From Nymphaea colorata (lineage: Eukaryota; Streptophyta; Magnoliopsida; Nymphaeales; Nymphaeaceae), in assembly GCF_008831285.2 (NCBI RefSeq), contig NC_045150.1, forward strand, positions 15,435,362-15,499,361: a stretch of 64,000 nt of DNA, in the 5' to 3' direction. Of this stretch, positions 35,016 through 46,911 are shown one piece after another; the stretch's first letter is position 1; every line of letters starts with the position of its first letter. The translations under genes were made by a program, and so were the position numbers. Below the pieces are notes generated by a model. The model saw only the letters and a list, made by a program, of their open reading frames with translations. It did no database searches and had not been told where the DNA came from.

Positions 35016-35895
35016 TGTGTTTGGGGGTCGAGACTAAGGGGAGAGCTCGAGTAAGTACTGCGTAGGTTTATGAAAAAGTTAAGAACATAAACAACATTTT
35101 GAGTATTTATCAAAATAAAGCAATCCTCGCATTATTTACACATGGATTGCTTATTAAAATTATTATGATGCTTTCATACATGACAAGTCCTCTACGCAAA
35201 CCCACCTACGCACAGCGATCAAAGGTGATCAAGTTAACACAATGTGAAAAAAAATAGCAATTATATTTTAAGGATTTATCAAAAAATTAAATATTTATTG
35301 TGACTGAAAACTAAGTTCTGAAAATTCAATAGTAATTACTTTAGTACACGACGGGTTATTAGTTCAAGACCCTGAAACCAAATCCAAAACTTGCTGTTGT
35401 GAACTTATCAATAAAATCAGATATTTTATTTTTGCTAAAAACATCTAAAACATTCAATGTAATAATTGGTTATAAATAAGAGGAGAGACGTAATTCTTAA
35501 ATATACTTCATGATTTACAGAGAGTGAAAGCCAAACAAACCAAATAATTTTTCCCTCTCCCTCTCTTATATATATATGTCTGTGTGTGTGAGAGAGAGAC
35601 AGATCTTGTAAAGTTTTCTTAGTTGCTAGAATGAAAAAAAAAGAAAAAAAAAACTTTATCCCTATTATCTCAATGATAAGATGAGACGCGTAGGCGTGGA
35701 TTCTTGCTGTAATGAAAATTAAACCTTCTTCAGAGTAAGAGGCCCCAAGGGAGATGGGCATGGCGATGCACAAAGCTCATTGTCGTTTACACGGTGTCAG
35801 AAATTTCAACAGGAAATGGAACGCTAGTCTAAACACTAGAGTGAGAAAAGAAGGGGGACGGGGGTGATCGGTGAGAAAGGTGGCTAAGTGCATAC
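34455..35895 (-). other. TNL intron 1
   Basis: 1441 bp, GT donor and TTTTAG acceptor. It holds an (AT)n(GT)n microsatellite at about 34967-35020 and several palindromic AAAAAATGCATTTTTT-like words at 34860-34962. Confidence 0.8.
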
Positions 35896-36443
35896 TCATT
35901 TGCATCCTTTAGGTTGAACCCCGATATCTTTCCAACCTCACGCAAAGCATTCTTCCAGTCCCTCATCTCTTCCTTTAGCTTCTCATTTTTTTCATGCTTC
36001 TGGAACGCTGGCAAAAAAAGACCTTCCTGCTTCCCAACATCGGAAGGTTCGACACCGAAGAATACAGGAATGATGAGCCTCCTTCGGTCCGCCCTCCTGT
36101 ACTCCACCATCTTGGTAATCTCTCTCAAACACCACTTGGAATCAGCATAACCCTTAGAGATGATGGCCACAAACATCCTCGACCTTTCTATGTACCCAGA
36201 CAAGTTATTCACGCTCTCACCTTTCTCCAAATTCACGTTATCTATGAAAGTAGAGATGCCCCTTGTTACCAAGGCATCATAAAGATGGCCAATGAATCCC
36301 TTGCGAGTGTCAGCCCCTCTAAAACTTAAGAAAACATCAAATTTCTGTCCATCGTCTCCTTGAGAAGCTTGCCAGGATGCCTCTGTTCCATCGACACCAC
36401 AACCATGAGAGCAGACGCCTTTCTCTTCGGTAGCCCCCTCCAT
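35896..36443 (-). CDS. TNL exon 1: TIR domain
   Basis: ATG at 36443-36441, then 182 codons plus two bases. After a Cys- and Gly-containing lead of about 34 residues comes the TIR domain: KFDVFLSFRGADTRKGF (34-50), GISTFID (62-68), YADSKWCLREI (99-109), RLIIPVFFGVEPSDV (122-136). Glu108 in the WCLREI segment is the position of the catalytic glutamate in TIR NADases. Donor GTATGC; the codon split is completed in exon 2 to give DANEHEADL, as in other TNLs. Confidence 0.9.
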
Positions 36444-36529
36444 TATGACCGATTGGGAAATAGATTAGAATGTTCCCAAAGAAACAATGAGAAAGCGTGC
36501 CACAACTGATCAGAAACAGAAAGAGAACA

Positions 36530-36860
36530 TCGGGTGTGGCCGAATGTGGAAATACGAGCCGTCCTTCGCCTTAAAACATTGCCAATGGTAAGGACCTTCT
36601 ATGATTACCTCCGCACCAGCCACCTTCCTCAATTAAGGCAAGGCGTCCAAAGCAAAGAAAACGACATCATGGAGGTGGTCCACATCTTGCCTTCTTTTTT
36701 CATTTTATCACTTTAACAAGGACATTCTACTCATTTTATCAAGACCTGATGGTTGATTTATTACCCCGGGTTGCCGCTAACTAAATGAATGTTAAGGAAA
36801 AGTTTGTTTATATGAACTAGACTTTACAACAATATTGCATATTGTCCGTTGTCAAAACCA
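36530..36860. repeat. TNL 5' flank, copy A of a locally repeated sequence
   Basis: Words such as CATTGCCAATGGTAAGG, ACCTCAATTAAGG-like and GACATCATGGAGGTGG recur at 37650-38150 and 40720-41177 in the same orientation. It lies directly upstream of the TNL start codon, so it probably contains the TNL promoter. Confidence 0.6.
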
Positions 36861-37339
36861 TAAATTCGAAAATATCACGATTATTATGCCAAAATCATGT
36901 CTGTCGAAAAAAACCAGGAACAAGACGCATCTTTTATAAAAAAAAATGTCAAATCAAAAAATACGTGTATTACATGCATATTAAACTGCTAGAAAGTCAA
37001 TTTTTGGGTTTTTTTCTGCATCGACATTTTATTTTAAATTAGTGCACCTTCTATTAAAAGTAAGTGAGTGTAATGAGCAAGATTGAATGTAGAACAACAT
37101 TAAATATAATAAAGAAGCACATTAAATGCAATAAAGAAGATTAAATGTGATAAAGAAGAAAGAGAGGGAGAGAGAGAGATATGACACAACTGCTCCTTAA
37201 TTAATGAATGTTAATTAAAGAACATTAACTCCTTCATTAACAATCTATAACCATCTTTACCACTTTATCAAATATATTTTCAACTTGTTTTCTTTTTATT
37301 TTTTGTTTAGTTTTAATTTTTACTTCTTTGGTAGATTTT

Positions 37340-38150
37340 TTTCATTTACCGAGATTTTTTGGAGATTTATTTGAAACATATATTTTTATCATATTATACT
37401 CGAGAAATATCTCGTTGTATAATACCCATCATTGATATATGTGATAATGATAAAAACTACCTAAAATCACTGTCAAAAGCTTTTAGTTGATAGTTTCAAT
37501 AGCATAGCTAAAAGGATACTGCAAGGAAAAAATAATGAATGACATAAACTGCTATTTTACCAAACAGTTTCAACTATGAGGATAAAAATCAAGTGTGGAA
37601 TGAGAAAAGATTGAGCCACCCACCCTCCCCATAGATAATCGCCAAGTGTGGAGGGAGAAAAGATTCAGTCGCACATCCTCCCCATAGATAATTGCCAATG
37701 GTGAGGGGCCTTCAACAATTGCCTCTACACCAGTCACTAACTTCAATTAAAGCTGTTCATTCACAATAATGAAAGATATGTCCATTCACAATAAAGAAAG
37801 ATATGTCCATTCGCAATAAAGAACCATATCATGGAGATGCTAAAGCTGCTCGGGCCTATCGTTAAAATAAACATTTGACTTTTCAAAAGCTTTCACGTGG
37901 CTACACGTGGAGGTATTTTTGTGCTTTTACAAGTTAGTGAAGGTTTTTTTGTAACTTTTGCAGGTGATGGACTTTTCTGTATCTTTCTATATTTTGGCCC
38001 TCTTTTTTCACTTTTTATCAGTTCAACAAGGACATTAAAATTATTTTAACACGACTAGATGATTGTTTAGAATGTTGGGATGTGTCGAGCACTCAATCTG
38101 AGTTAAGGAAAAATGTTTCTATACGAATCAAACACCATAACAACACTACC
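37340..38150. repeat. Copy B of the repeated TNL-flank block
   Basis: A direct repeat of 40520-41177: both share TATTATACTCGAGAAATATC, then AAAACTACCTAAAATCACT, then GATTGAGCCACCCACCCTCC and GTTTAGAATGTTGGG. Within it, 37756-37830 is a triplicated 25-bp unit (TCCATTCACAATAAAGAAAG...). No coding sequence. Confidence 0.75.
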
Positions 38151-39407
38151 TTTTGTCCATCCTCAGATCCATCGGTAAAAACTACCTACAATCATTGGCA
38201 AACAAGCTGTCAATGAATGGATTTTTTATTTTGAAAGAGACTAATCATGTTGGAAGTGTCAACCAGCCGAGCTCTTCTCTTCGTCTCTTCACAAACCTCT
38301 TGACTTGCCCACCAGTTGAAGCATTCAACCTTCTTTCTCCAAACTTGATTTGTCTTTCACAATGCAACTTCATCTATATACAGTGAAACGTAAAGAAAAC
38401 AGCTTCAAAATACTTTTGATCTCAGAACATAATCTTGATCTGAAAAGGTCATCCTAGATTCAAGTTAATCAAGCAGGCTTGGAATTCCACACCAGGGATA
38501 TTCATGCACTCCCACCACACAAGGAGCTCAATTCTGTAACTCTAGATTTCAGTTCAATTAGGAACTTGGTGAACAATTACTTGAAGAAAAAAGAAAATTG
38601 CTACTTCGTAGTCATCCAATTATATGAAACTTGCAGTTCATGGTTGTTAGGCTATTTAATTGGCAACTTTGACATACACAAGTAAATTAGTCAATGAATA
38701 TGTTAAATTGTCAACTTCACTTGAAGCCAGTCCATCCATTACATAAACACTTAGAAGTGCAACCAACTATTCTTTGAAAGGATTAACCATTTCGGTTTCA
38801 GAAAATTTATGCAAATCAATTTGCAAGGTCACCGCTGACTTGACCTTATCGGTCAGACACACTACCAATATTAAATTAGAAAGAATTCTTCAAAAAATTG
38901 ATCGGTTTTAATGTACCAATTGAATCATTAGTATTATTATTTGTTGTTCTTTTATAATCTTCCTAATGATCAGATTTCAAATAAATTTGAAACAGTTGGA
39001 AAAACTCATTGAAATCCCAAAACTATATATACACAAACCATTAACGAAGTTCTAAATCATTTGATTCTTAGGATACTTTCTACCTGGTGAGAATCACCAT
39101 GTTCTTGCAATTTGTACTTCTTACGACTTCGTTACTGAAATATCATCGCAAATTGATTGAAAACCATGCTGGTGCTTTTGCTTACTTATTTGTACATTAA
39201 TCTTAATTTGGACCCAAATGGGTCATTATATAAGGAGGTGGTGATGCTGTTACATGGGTATTTTACTTCGACGTTTTCCTAAAACTACATTTCTTAGATC
39301 TCCTTATATTAAGGATGATACCAAAGTCACAAATAGCACGTCATTAAAAAAAAAGTAAAAACAAAAAGCGGAAACATGTTTTTTCCTTGTTTTTCGGTAA
39401 ACAATCC
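38151..39407. other. Intergenic, no gene seen
   Basis: It starts with words similar to the repeated block (AAAACTACCTACAATCATTGG) and then becomes unique AT-rich DNA. Confidence 0.4.
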
Positions 39408-39410
39408 TAA

Positions 39411-40329
39411 GGGCCCGTTTGATGGCAAGGAAGAATTTAACGTGGTAAATTTACCACGGTAAATTTTTCTGAAAAAAATACAGGATCAAATGTAACCTTC
39501 TTTCGATTTGAGGCCCTGTTTGATTGCAGGGAAGTTTTTTGCAGGGTAAAATTAACTGAGTTTGATGCACATGGTAAAATGAATGAGGGACTTTTTAAGT
39601 GACCGTTGAAATCTGAGAAAACACTTCGTCACCAAAATTCCGGCCAGCCAACGACAATCCAACGCCCCAAATCCACGCCGGCGTTCTCTACCACGGCCAT
39701 GGCTGCAAGAGATCAAGGTCTCCCTTATTCCTTATTTCTCTTTTTTCCCTCTCCAACCTTCCCCCTCTGCTTCTCCCTTCCCCCTGACACTTCCCCCTCT
39801 GCGTCGTCCGGTGGACAGCCCCCCTTCCCCCTCCTCTTCTCCCTTCCCCCTCTTCTCCCCTCCGCTTCTCCCTTCCCCCTCTTCTCCCTTCCCCCTCTCC
39901 CCTCTTCTCCCTTCCCCCTCCGCTTCCCCCTTCCCCTCTTCTTCTCCCTTCCCCCTCTGCGTCCTCCCATTCCCCCTCTTCTCCCTTCTCCCTTACCCGT
40001 CATCGCTTCCCCCTTCCCCCTCTTCCCCCCTCCGCTACTCCCTCCCCCCTCTGTGTCCTCCCATTCCCCCTCTTCTCCCTTCTCCAATTTCACTCGTTGC
40101 CCTCCACTTCGCCCCTTGCAAGTCGTCGACGGGTAAGGGCGACGACGGGTGAACTTTCACCCGAAAAAAAGTCAGCCCTGGCAGGGCCGACTTTTTTTTG
40201 CGTGAAATTTCACTCGATCCTCGAGCGAAATTTTACGACGTTTGTTTCGTCGTCGGGCGAGTGAAATTTCACTCGCCCGTACACATTTCAACCGATGCAC
40301 AGGATTTTTTGTGTGCATCAAACGGGCCC
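39411..40329. mobile_element. PIF/Harbinger-like nonautonomous element with CT-rich core
   Basis: A 919-bp element with perfect 14-bp inverted ends, GGGCCCGTTTGATG and CATCAAACGGGCCC. It is flanked by TAA on both sides (39408-39410, 40330-40332). A 3-bp TAA/TTA duplication and GGGCCCGTTTG-like ends fit PIF/Harbinger (Tourist-like) elements. A similar word, GGCCCTGTTTGATTGCAG, recurs inside near 39513, suggesting a nested or rearranged copy. 39720-40100 is a CCCCCTCTTCTCCCTT minisatellite; the long proline/serine open frame there is a by-product of it. 40147-40278 holds several strong palindromes. No transposase. Confidence 0.75.
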
Positions 40330-40519
40330 TAAATGAATTGTTTGCATTTTCCACCTTTTCTTCATGCTTTCTGCAAACACTAACTTCAAGGTTAATTAAA
40401 AAAAATAAGCCTCTTTTGTTACTTGACCTTAACGTCGTTTTTGCTCTAATATTTGAAACATTATTTTCCTTCATTTCCAGTAATTACTAAAATACCATTT
40501 TTATCAATTTAACAAGTTA

Positions 40520-41177
40520 TTAAAAAAAATTAATTTACTGAGACTTTCTAGAGATTTTCTCAAAAAATACATTTTTATAGTATTATACTCGAGAAATATC
40601 TCACCGTATAATGCTTATCAACGTTATATGTTATAATGATAAAAACTACCTAAAATCACTAACAAAAGCTTTGTTGATAGTTTCAATAACATAGCTAAAT
40701 TGAAAAGATTGAGCCACCCACCCTCCCTATAGATAATTGCCAAGTGTGGAGGAGAAAAGATTTGGCCGCGCACCCTCACCATAGATAATTGCCAATGGTG
40801 AGCGGCCTTCGACAATTGCCTCTGCATCAGTCACCAACCTCAATTAAAGTCGTCCATTCACAATAAAGAACGACATCATGGTGGTGCTGTAGCTGCTCGG
40901 GCCCATGGCTGAAATAAGCATTTGAATTTTCAAAGGCTTTCACGGGGCTACACGTTGAGGTATTTTTCAACTTGTACAAGTTAGTGAAGGTTTTTTTGTA
41001 CCTTTTGCAAGCGTTGGATTTCTCTATATATTTGCATATTTTGGCCCTCTTTTTTCACTTGTTATCAGTTCAACAAGGACATTCAAATCATTTTAACATG
41101 ACTTGTTGATTGTTTAGAATGTTGGGGTGTGTCGAGCACTAAATTTACATTAAGGAATATGAATCAAACACCATAGC
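40520..41177. repeat. Copy C of the repeated TNL-flank block
   Basis: A direct repeat of 37340-38150 at high similarity, about 3.1 kb away. Similarity stops at 41177 (after GAATCAAACACCATAGCAG), where the decayed Tat element begins. Confidence 0.75.
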
Positions 41178-44100
41178 AGAAAGTGGATTGAGATGGAACA
41201 AGAGCTACCCTTCATGGGAACAAGGAAGAAGAATCCTCCTTAACTACAATTCTTAGGACAGAAGCAAATGATCTAGAGTATGAAGAATACAAGGGATTCT
41301 ACAAATATCATGTTCAATGAAGATCAAGCTCAGGCTGAGAAGGTCAAAAAGAAAGAGAAGAAGACAAAGAAATCTTCTTCGAGCAACTCAAATTCTTCTG
41401 AAGGCGCTACTACAGAATCAAGTAATGAGGAAGAACCAAAGCTCCCAAAAAAAAAAAAAGAATGGAGAATCCTGAAAAGCAAAGATCTAGAAAGTTGAAA
41501 AAAAAGTTGCATGCAATTCAACTCAAAGGCAATAATAAAAGAAATTTTACCTGTGAAAACTTTTATGAAAGCTTTGAAAATGGCAAGCATATCAAGAACT
41601 TGCCTAAGAAATTAACCAAATTTGACGGTCATTGAGACCCGAAGGCGCACTTGGCCATGTTTTTCACAAAATGTTACAAATTTCACCACAATCATAGAGC
41701 TCCTTTTTTATGCTTCCCAAGGAGCTTACAGAGAATTGCAACACAATGGTACGAGAAGCACATTAATCCAGTGGAAATGAAAAATTTGGCAGAATGATCA
41801 ACCTTTTCATTGAAAGATTCATTCAGAATGTCGAAACATCACCAATAATCACCACATTGTGTTATCTGAAATAGAGGCCAGGTGAAAAGGTTAGAAATTT
41901 TATTCAAAGATGGAGGTCTTCTTGCAACAAGATGAGAGACTCAATCTCAATTTCCCTGTCCATGCATTGGGGCTGATCACCAACAATTTGACGCAACCAT
42001 TAAGGAGCTTCATTTCTAATGTTCCAATCAAATCTTTCATCGATCTCATTGAAAGTAGAATGCATTGAAGCAGGAATTGAAAATGGAGCTTTTTTTCATC
42101 CTGGTAAAATTCAAGGAAGATGCTAAGAAAAACAGCATGAGTAGAATGTTACAACAAATATTATAGTCAGTGCCGCTACCTTCAAAAAGGAAAAGGCATA
42201 CTACTATAAGAATAAAGGAGTAGCAAACAAAGCCAGCAACAGCAGTGGCACCAAGAACAAGCATCCTGGGTGGGGACATGATAGAAAATTACCCCATTAG
42301 AGCATAATTACGAAAAAAATCATACATGAGCTGGTTGAAAGAGGCACTCTATTTTTCCCAAAAGTTTCCAATCCTCCACCAGTGATGGGGGAAAACAAAG
42401 AGCAATTTTGTAAATTTCATCGTGCCCCAGGGCATGATACAGAGGATTTCCTTGTGCTCAAAATATTATACAAGATGCAGTTGACAAAGAAATAATTAAG
42501 GGAGTCAGTGAACAGCTAGACGTCCTCACAACCCTTTTCATAGGCATGGAAAAGGAACATCTACAATGATCAGATTTTCAAAAGGTTATCAAGTCAAGGT
42601 TACAAACAAAAGGGTAAAAGCATTCCTGGATTTCTTTGAGCTGCTTTCTTGTCATGACAAAGGATCCATCAATGAACAAGCCAGACCAGGCAAACAAAAT
42701 ATTCAAACAAAGGTTGATCAAGGTCGCAGAAATGGGTTCCAAAACCATTGGAAGTCATCTTTAGGGAATTAGCCTCCCCACCCCAAATCAAAAGGAAAAG
42801 ATTTAGCCCTAATTGGGGAGACGAATTGGCTTTTGAACTATACGAAAATGGTCCAATCACATTTTGTGATGAAGATCTACCAAACGGGGGCATGTTGCAT
42901 AATGATGTGTTGCACATTGTGGTTGAAACAATGAGTGTCAGAGTTTCTCATGTCTTAATTGATGGAGGAGCTAGCCTGAACATTTGTCCACAACAGATGG
43001 CTCCTACATTGGGCATAAGGCATGCTGACTATACCCCTTCATCAATTTTCATTCATGGATATGACAGACTGGGACAACCTTGAATAATTTGTGTATGTCT
43101 CGATCTGAATATCTCTGAGACACATCATCGATTTTTATTTCACGTTGTAGATATAGAACCCTCTTTTAACTTGTTGCTTGACAGACCATGAATCCATGCT
43201 GCAAATGCAGTTCTTCCACATTGCATTAGTATGCCAAATGGGCATCCATGAGAGATGAAAGGAAATCCTTCTAGTCAGTTCTTGATGGCTGGTCTATCCT
43301 CAACATATCACAACAAGAATACTGTCACAATCTATGTAGAGTACATGCAAAAACTTCTTGTGCACAAATGATTCTCTTACCAACATATGACAATTGAGTA
43401 CCAAGTATTCGAGTCTGCAAAGAAGAAAAACTATCTCGAGGTTTCAGCAAATTTGAAAGCCAAAGAAGCAAATGTGGGTGGTAAAGGGTTCTAAGCCAAA
43501 ATTTGTCCACTATAAATTACAAAAGTCATCCATTGTTCAAAAATTTCTCTCAAAATAAGAAAGGATTGGACCTGCTCATGCGCCATAGCTACCGGCCATT
43601 CACTAGCCTTTGCAAATATTTGGAGTGAACAACAAGTCGAGCTACTCGAGCTCGGCTAGTTAAAGCTCGACTCGTGAACGAGTTCGAGCCGAGTCATTTG
43701 CTTAACGAGTCGAGATTGAGTTCACGAATTGACTTGAGTTCGAGCTAAACATGTAACTCTCGAGTCGAACTCGAGCATTAATCGAGTTTGTCGAGCCTTA
43801 ACCAAGTCGATATTTCAAACGAGTTTACGAGTTTGTCGAGTCTTAATCGAGTCGAGCTCGAGCTTAACAAGTAATGATGAATATATTCTATTTAAACGAG
43901 TTTGTGAAGCCTTAATCGAGTCGAGCTCGAGTTCAACACGTAATTGCCGAGTCGAGCTCTAGCTTCTTTCTTCGAGCTATTCTTCAGCTCGAGCTTATTG
44001 AACTCCAGCTCGACCTGGCTCGTGTTCACCCCTAAAAAACATGAAAATGGAATCTTCGAATCAATTACATTGAAAGGCGGCAAGGCACTCAAGCCCAAGG

Positions 44101-44906
44101 ATGCCAGAATTACAAAAAGTGGATGCCAAGGAAGATTTTAAGTCAGTGCCTTTTGTCAAAAGTGGCACCATAGGTGAATGTTAATCAATCATTGCTTCAA
44201 CAAGTCCATTATCATTTTGACATCTAGTCATCATTTTGTCATTTTATCGTCATTCTACTCTAATAGACTAAGTGTTTTTATTTTATGACACTTTCCAATG
44301 TGCAATGACATATGCAATTTGCTTTCATACTTCAATTTTCATCTTAATTCTTCACAATCTTTAAGATGGCACCAGAGGGTCAAACGTCAAAAGCCTTCAA
44401 GGAGGTAAATCTAGAACTCACGGAGGCAGAGTGTTTAGAGTTCATCCAAATGGAAAAACAAGATCAGTCGTTACCTTTGACTGATGACCCAATTGAGGAA
44501 ATTAACATTGCCACAAAAGAGAACCCAAAGACTTTGCAAATCGAAACAAGTCTCTCAGCAGAAGAAAGAGAAAAGTTGATAGACTTTATCAAAAATCATC
44601 GAAAAGCCTTTGCATGGACTTATGAAGACATGCTAGAACTCGATATAAAATTTGTCGAGTATTGATTGCCATTGAAGATAGAATGCAAGCCAATCAAACA
44701 AAAAATGAGGAAACTAGACCCTCGTCTTGAGGGGCAAGTTAATTAAGGCCTAGAAGACCTACTAAAGGCAAGGTTCATCCGAACAATTTATTATCCTGAA
44801 TAGTTGGCAAACATCATGGTTGTCTCAAAGAAAAATGACAAAATTCAACTCTGCATTGATTTCAGAGACTTGAATGAAGCCACACCAAATGACGACTGGC
44901 CACTTA
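41178..44906 (+). pseudogene. Decayed relative of the Tat element (gag, protease, start of RT)
   Basis: Parallels 23360-26605 of the complete element throughout: lysine-rich gag tract (41325-41470), gag core (41620-42060), zinc-knuckle-like region (42400-42460), protease LIDGGASLNICP (near 42955), RT lead (44366-44665) and CIDFRDLNEATP (near 44845). Stops and shifts are scattered through it. A hAT-like element interrupts it at 43620-44034. The match ends at 44906, inside the RT motif that reads DDYPLP in the complete copy. Divergence is clearly higher than between the two LTRs of the complete element, so this is an older insertion. No LTR or ORF1 is present on its left side. Confidence 0.85.
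43620..44034. mobile_element. Nonautonomous hAT-like element (family B) inside the decayed Tat copy
   Basis: A 415-bp element of GAGCTCGAG-rich DNA. It starts TTGGAGTGAACA and its other end reversed reads TAGGGGTGAACA. Flanks are GCAAATAT (43612-43619) and AAAAACAT (44035-44042). The uninterrupted site in the complete copy reads GCAAACAT, which differs from the flanks by one and two bases. So the 8-bp target duplication can be confirmed against an empty site. Confidence 0.85.
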
Positions 44907-46627
44907 AACTTCCAAGTTTGGCTCTTTTCACATTATTTTGTCCACATTTTAACAAAGTACTTAAAAGGCAACAACGATTGAAATTGACTGAAGGGAAAGG
45001 CACCTCTCATGATTGAGACAAAATTGACCCCATTTATGAAACTTGGAGGTGCCAACCATGCACCTATTAATCCAATAAAAGAAATGAATTAAAAATAGCC
45101 GACCTCAATTTTTGATGTAGGCCGGAGGGGAACTTGGGCTCATGCAAGAACCTAAGTTAACTCTCCAAGACCGCATTAGAGAGAGTATTTGGTTTTAAAA
45201 ATCTTTTAGAAAATATGATTCTAAATATTTTTGTGTGTGAATAAAACACAACTATTACAAGAAAATTGATTTCTCCCACCATTGGGTATGGAAGAAAATA
45301 AAAACTACATGAAATGGGGAATGACGAAGTACTCATTTGGGTTCCTAATCGGGTGATTAATAAACTAAGCGTGAAAATGACATGAAGTAGCACTTTAACA
45401 TGTACAAATTTGTGAGGAGCTTTCCTGGGTTGGATAAGTCTCGACCTCAAAAATCAACACAAGAATGAATAAATCTCAACCCCAAACACTCATTTTCACC
45501 ATTCATTTTCTCATTGATTAAGGAAAGATTAGAATACCATGCATGAGCATCATCTCAAACATATACGAGGAATGAAGACAATATACCAAGCATATTTTTT
45601 GAGATAAATGAAGGAATGAGATTTATTCCACCTTGCTCATACTCCTGATGCACTCAAGATATAGCTCTCGATTCCGGATAAGAAATCATTTGAGCTTTCT
45701 TGCACGGTCATGGGGAGGTGGCAAGAGGAAAAGAGGAAATAGATGAAAGTGAGAGGAAAAATACATACCTCAAATATGAATGATATTGGAAATGAGCCTT
45801 CTATTTTGAATGATCTTGGAGTTGCCTAAGATGAAGCTCCAAGATGATGAACCACCAAGACATCACTTTGTGCTCCTTTGAAGAATTGGAACTTGATGAA
45901 GCTTGCTCCCAAAGTTGGAGAAGAATAGAAAAATGGAAAGAGACAGCTGAGGAAAATCAAAAATTTGAAGTGAGGAAGCACGAGAGGTTCCTCCATGGTT
46001 GGCTCCTCTGAAGAGTTGTAGTTTGATGACTTGCTCCTAGTTGGAGATGAAGAAGAAGAATGAGATGGAAAGTAGAAGAAGGAAATGGATGAAGAGAGCT
46101 AAAAACTCTAAGTCCTCAAGTGAGAATGCATTAGAGCTTCTCCAAGGGCTAGCTCATTGCCCAAGATGAAGGTAAATGGAGGCTTTTATAGAGAGTTTTG
46201 GAGCCAAAACTCAAAATTTGAGTTCCTTTGAATTTCAAATAATTTTGAATTACTTTGAAAAAGAAATGGGTTTGAAATGAGTATTGATTGGCCATTAAGC
46301 CTGCAAATCCATTTTTGAGGTTTAGACATGTTTAATGCCCACTTAAAATGTTCAAAATCGCCCTTAACAGTCGATTTTTGAAGAAAAATGTGGTTCATCT
46401 GTCGGCACCCACAAAAACGTGCGCGCACGGCCACAACCGCGCATGCGATCGCACGTTGCTGTTCATTTGTTGTTTTGAACTTGATTCGAATTTTGTTTTT
46501 GGAATGCTTGATTTGGATCAAAACTTGGGTTTAAAAATTCATTTTAAATCGAATAGTTTGCAAATTTGTTTTGGGTCCAGGATTAAATACGAATACAGTA
46601 TTTTTGGAAAAATTTTGGGTGATAACA
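44907..46627 (-). mobile_element. LTR-like sequence in inverted orientation
   Basis: Read on the minus strand it starts TGTTATCACCCAAAATTTTT at 46627, matching the pattern TGTTAACACCCCAAATTTTT that opens the Tat LTR. A word TTGGCACCTCC near 45050 (minus) could be its primer binding site. That would make 46627 to about 45055 an LTR of about 1.6 kb and the rest internal sequence. It interrupts the decayed Tat copy. The left boundary is the point where that copy's match ends; a target duplication was not found. Confidence 0.5.
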
Positions 46628-46629
46628 GG

Positions 46630-46911
46630 TAACCTCAAGTGGCATCGGGCTGGCTACCCGACACCCAGCTTGAGGCGGGGTTGCCCAACTCCACCCAATA
46701 ACTTATTTTATTTTTAAATATATATTTTTATTATAATTAATTACATATATTATATTATTATGTATTTTTTATTATAATTGAACTGGACCTGCCAGAGCTC
46801 AAGGTCAAATTGTAGGCTTTTAGACAGGCCCAAGCTGTGGGCACAACTTGCGGTCCAGTTTGAATTTGACTTATTATCAAGCTAGGCCAGCCGACCCAAT
46901 GCTCAACCCTA
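46630..46911. mobile_element. Possible hAT-like element (family A)
   Basis: The ends TAACCTCAAGTGGCATCGGG and CCCAATGCTCAACCCTA are inverted and resemble those at 539 and 15588, with the same AT-rich core. The flanking 8-mers do not match, so the boundaries are uncertain. Confidence 0.4.

Larger units (their letters stand above)
31414..36443 (-). pseudogene. TIR-NBS-LRR (TNL) immune receptor gene, four exons, disrupted reading frame
   Basis: An intracellular pathogen receptor gene. Exons on the minus strand: 36443-35896 (TIR), 34454-33296 (NB-ARC), about 32879 or 32871 to 31979 (linker and LRRs), 31686-31414 (C-terminal). The layout and phases are those of standard TNL genes, about 957 codons if unbroken. 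Two lesions are seen. A TAG at 34136-34138 lies in the NB-ARC between the P-loop and kinase-2 and would end the protein at 288 residues. A one-base shift near 32481-32486 breaks the LRR exon. All signature motifs, including MHD, are otherwise well preserved, so inactivation is recent or the lesions are assembly errors. Confidence 0.88.

Noticed and set aside
39606-40136. 176-codon proline- and serine-rich open frame
   Set aside because: It is entirely a translation of the CT-rich minisatellite inside a Harbinger-like element; open frames on all strands there reflect composition.
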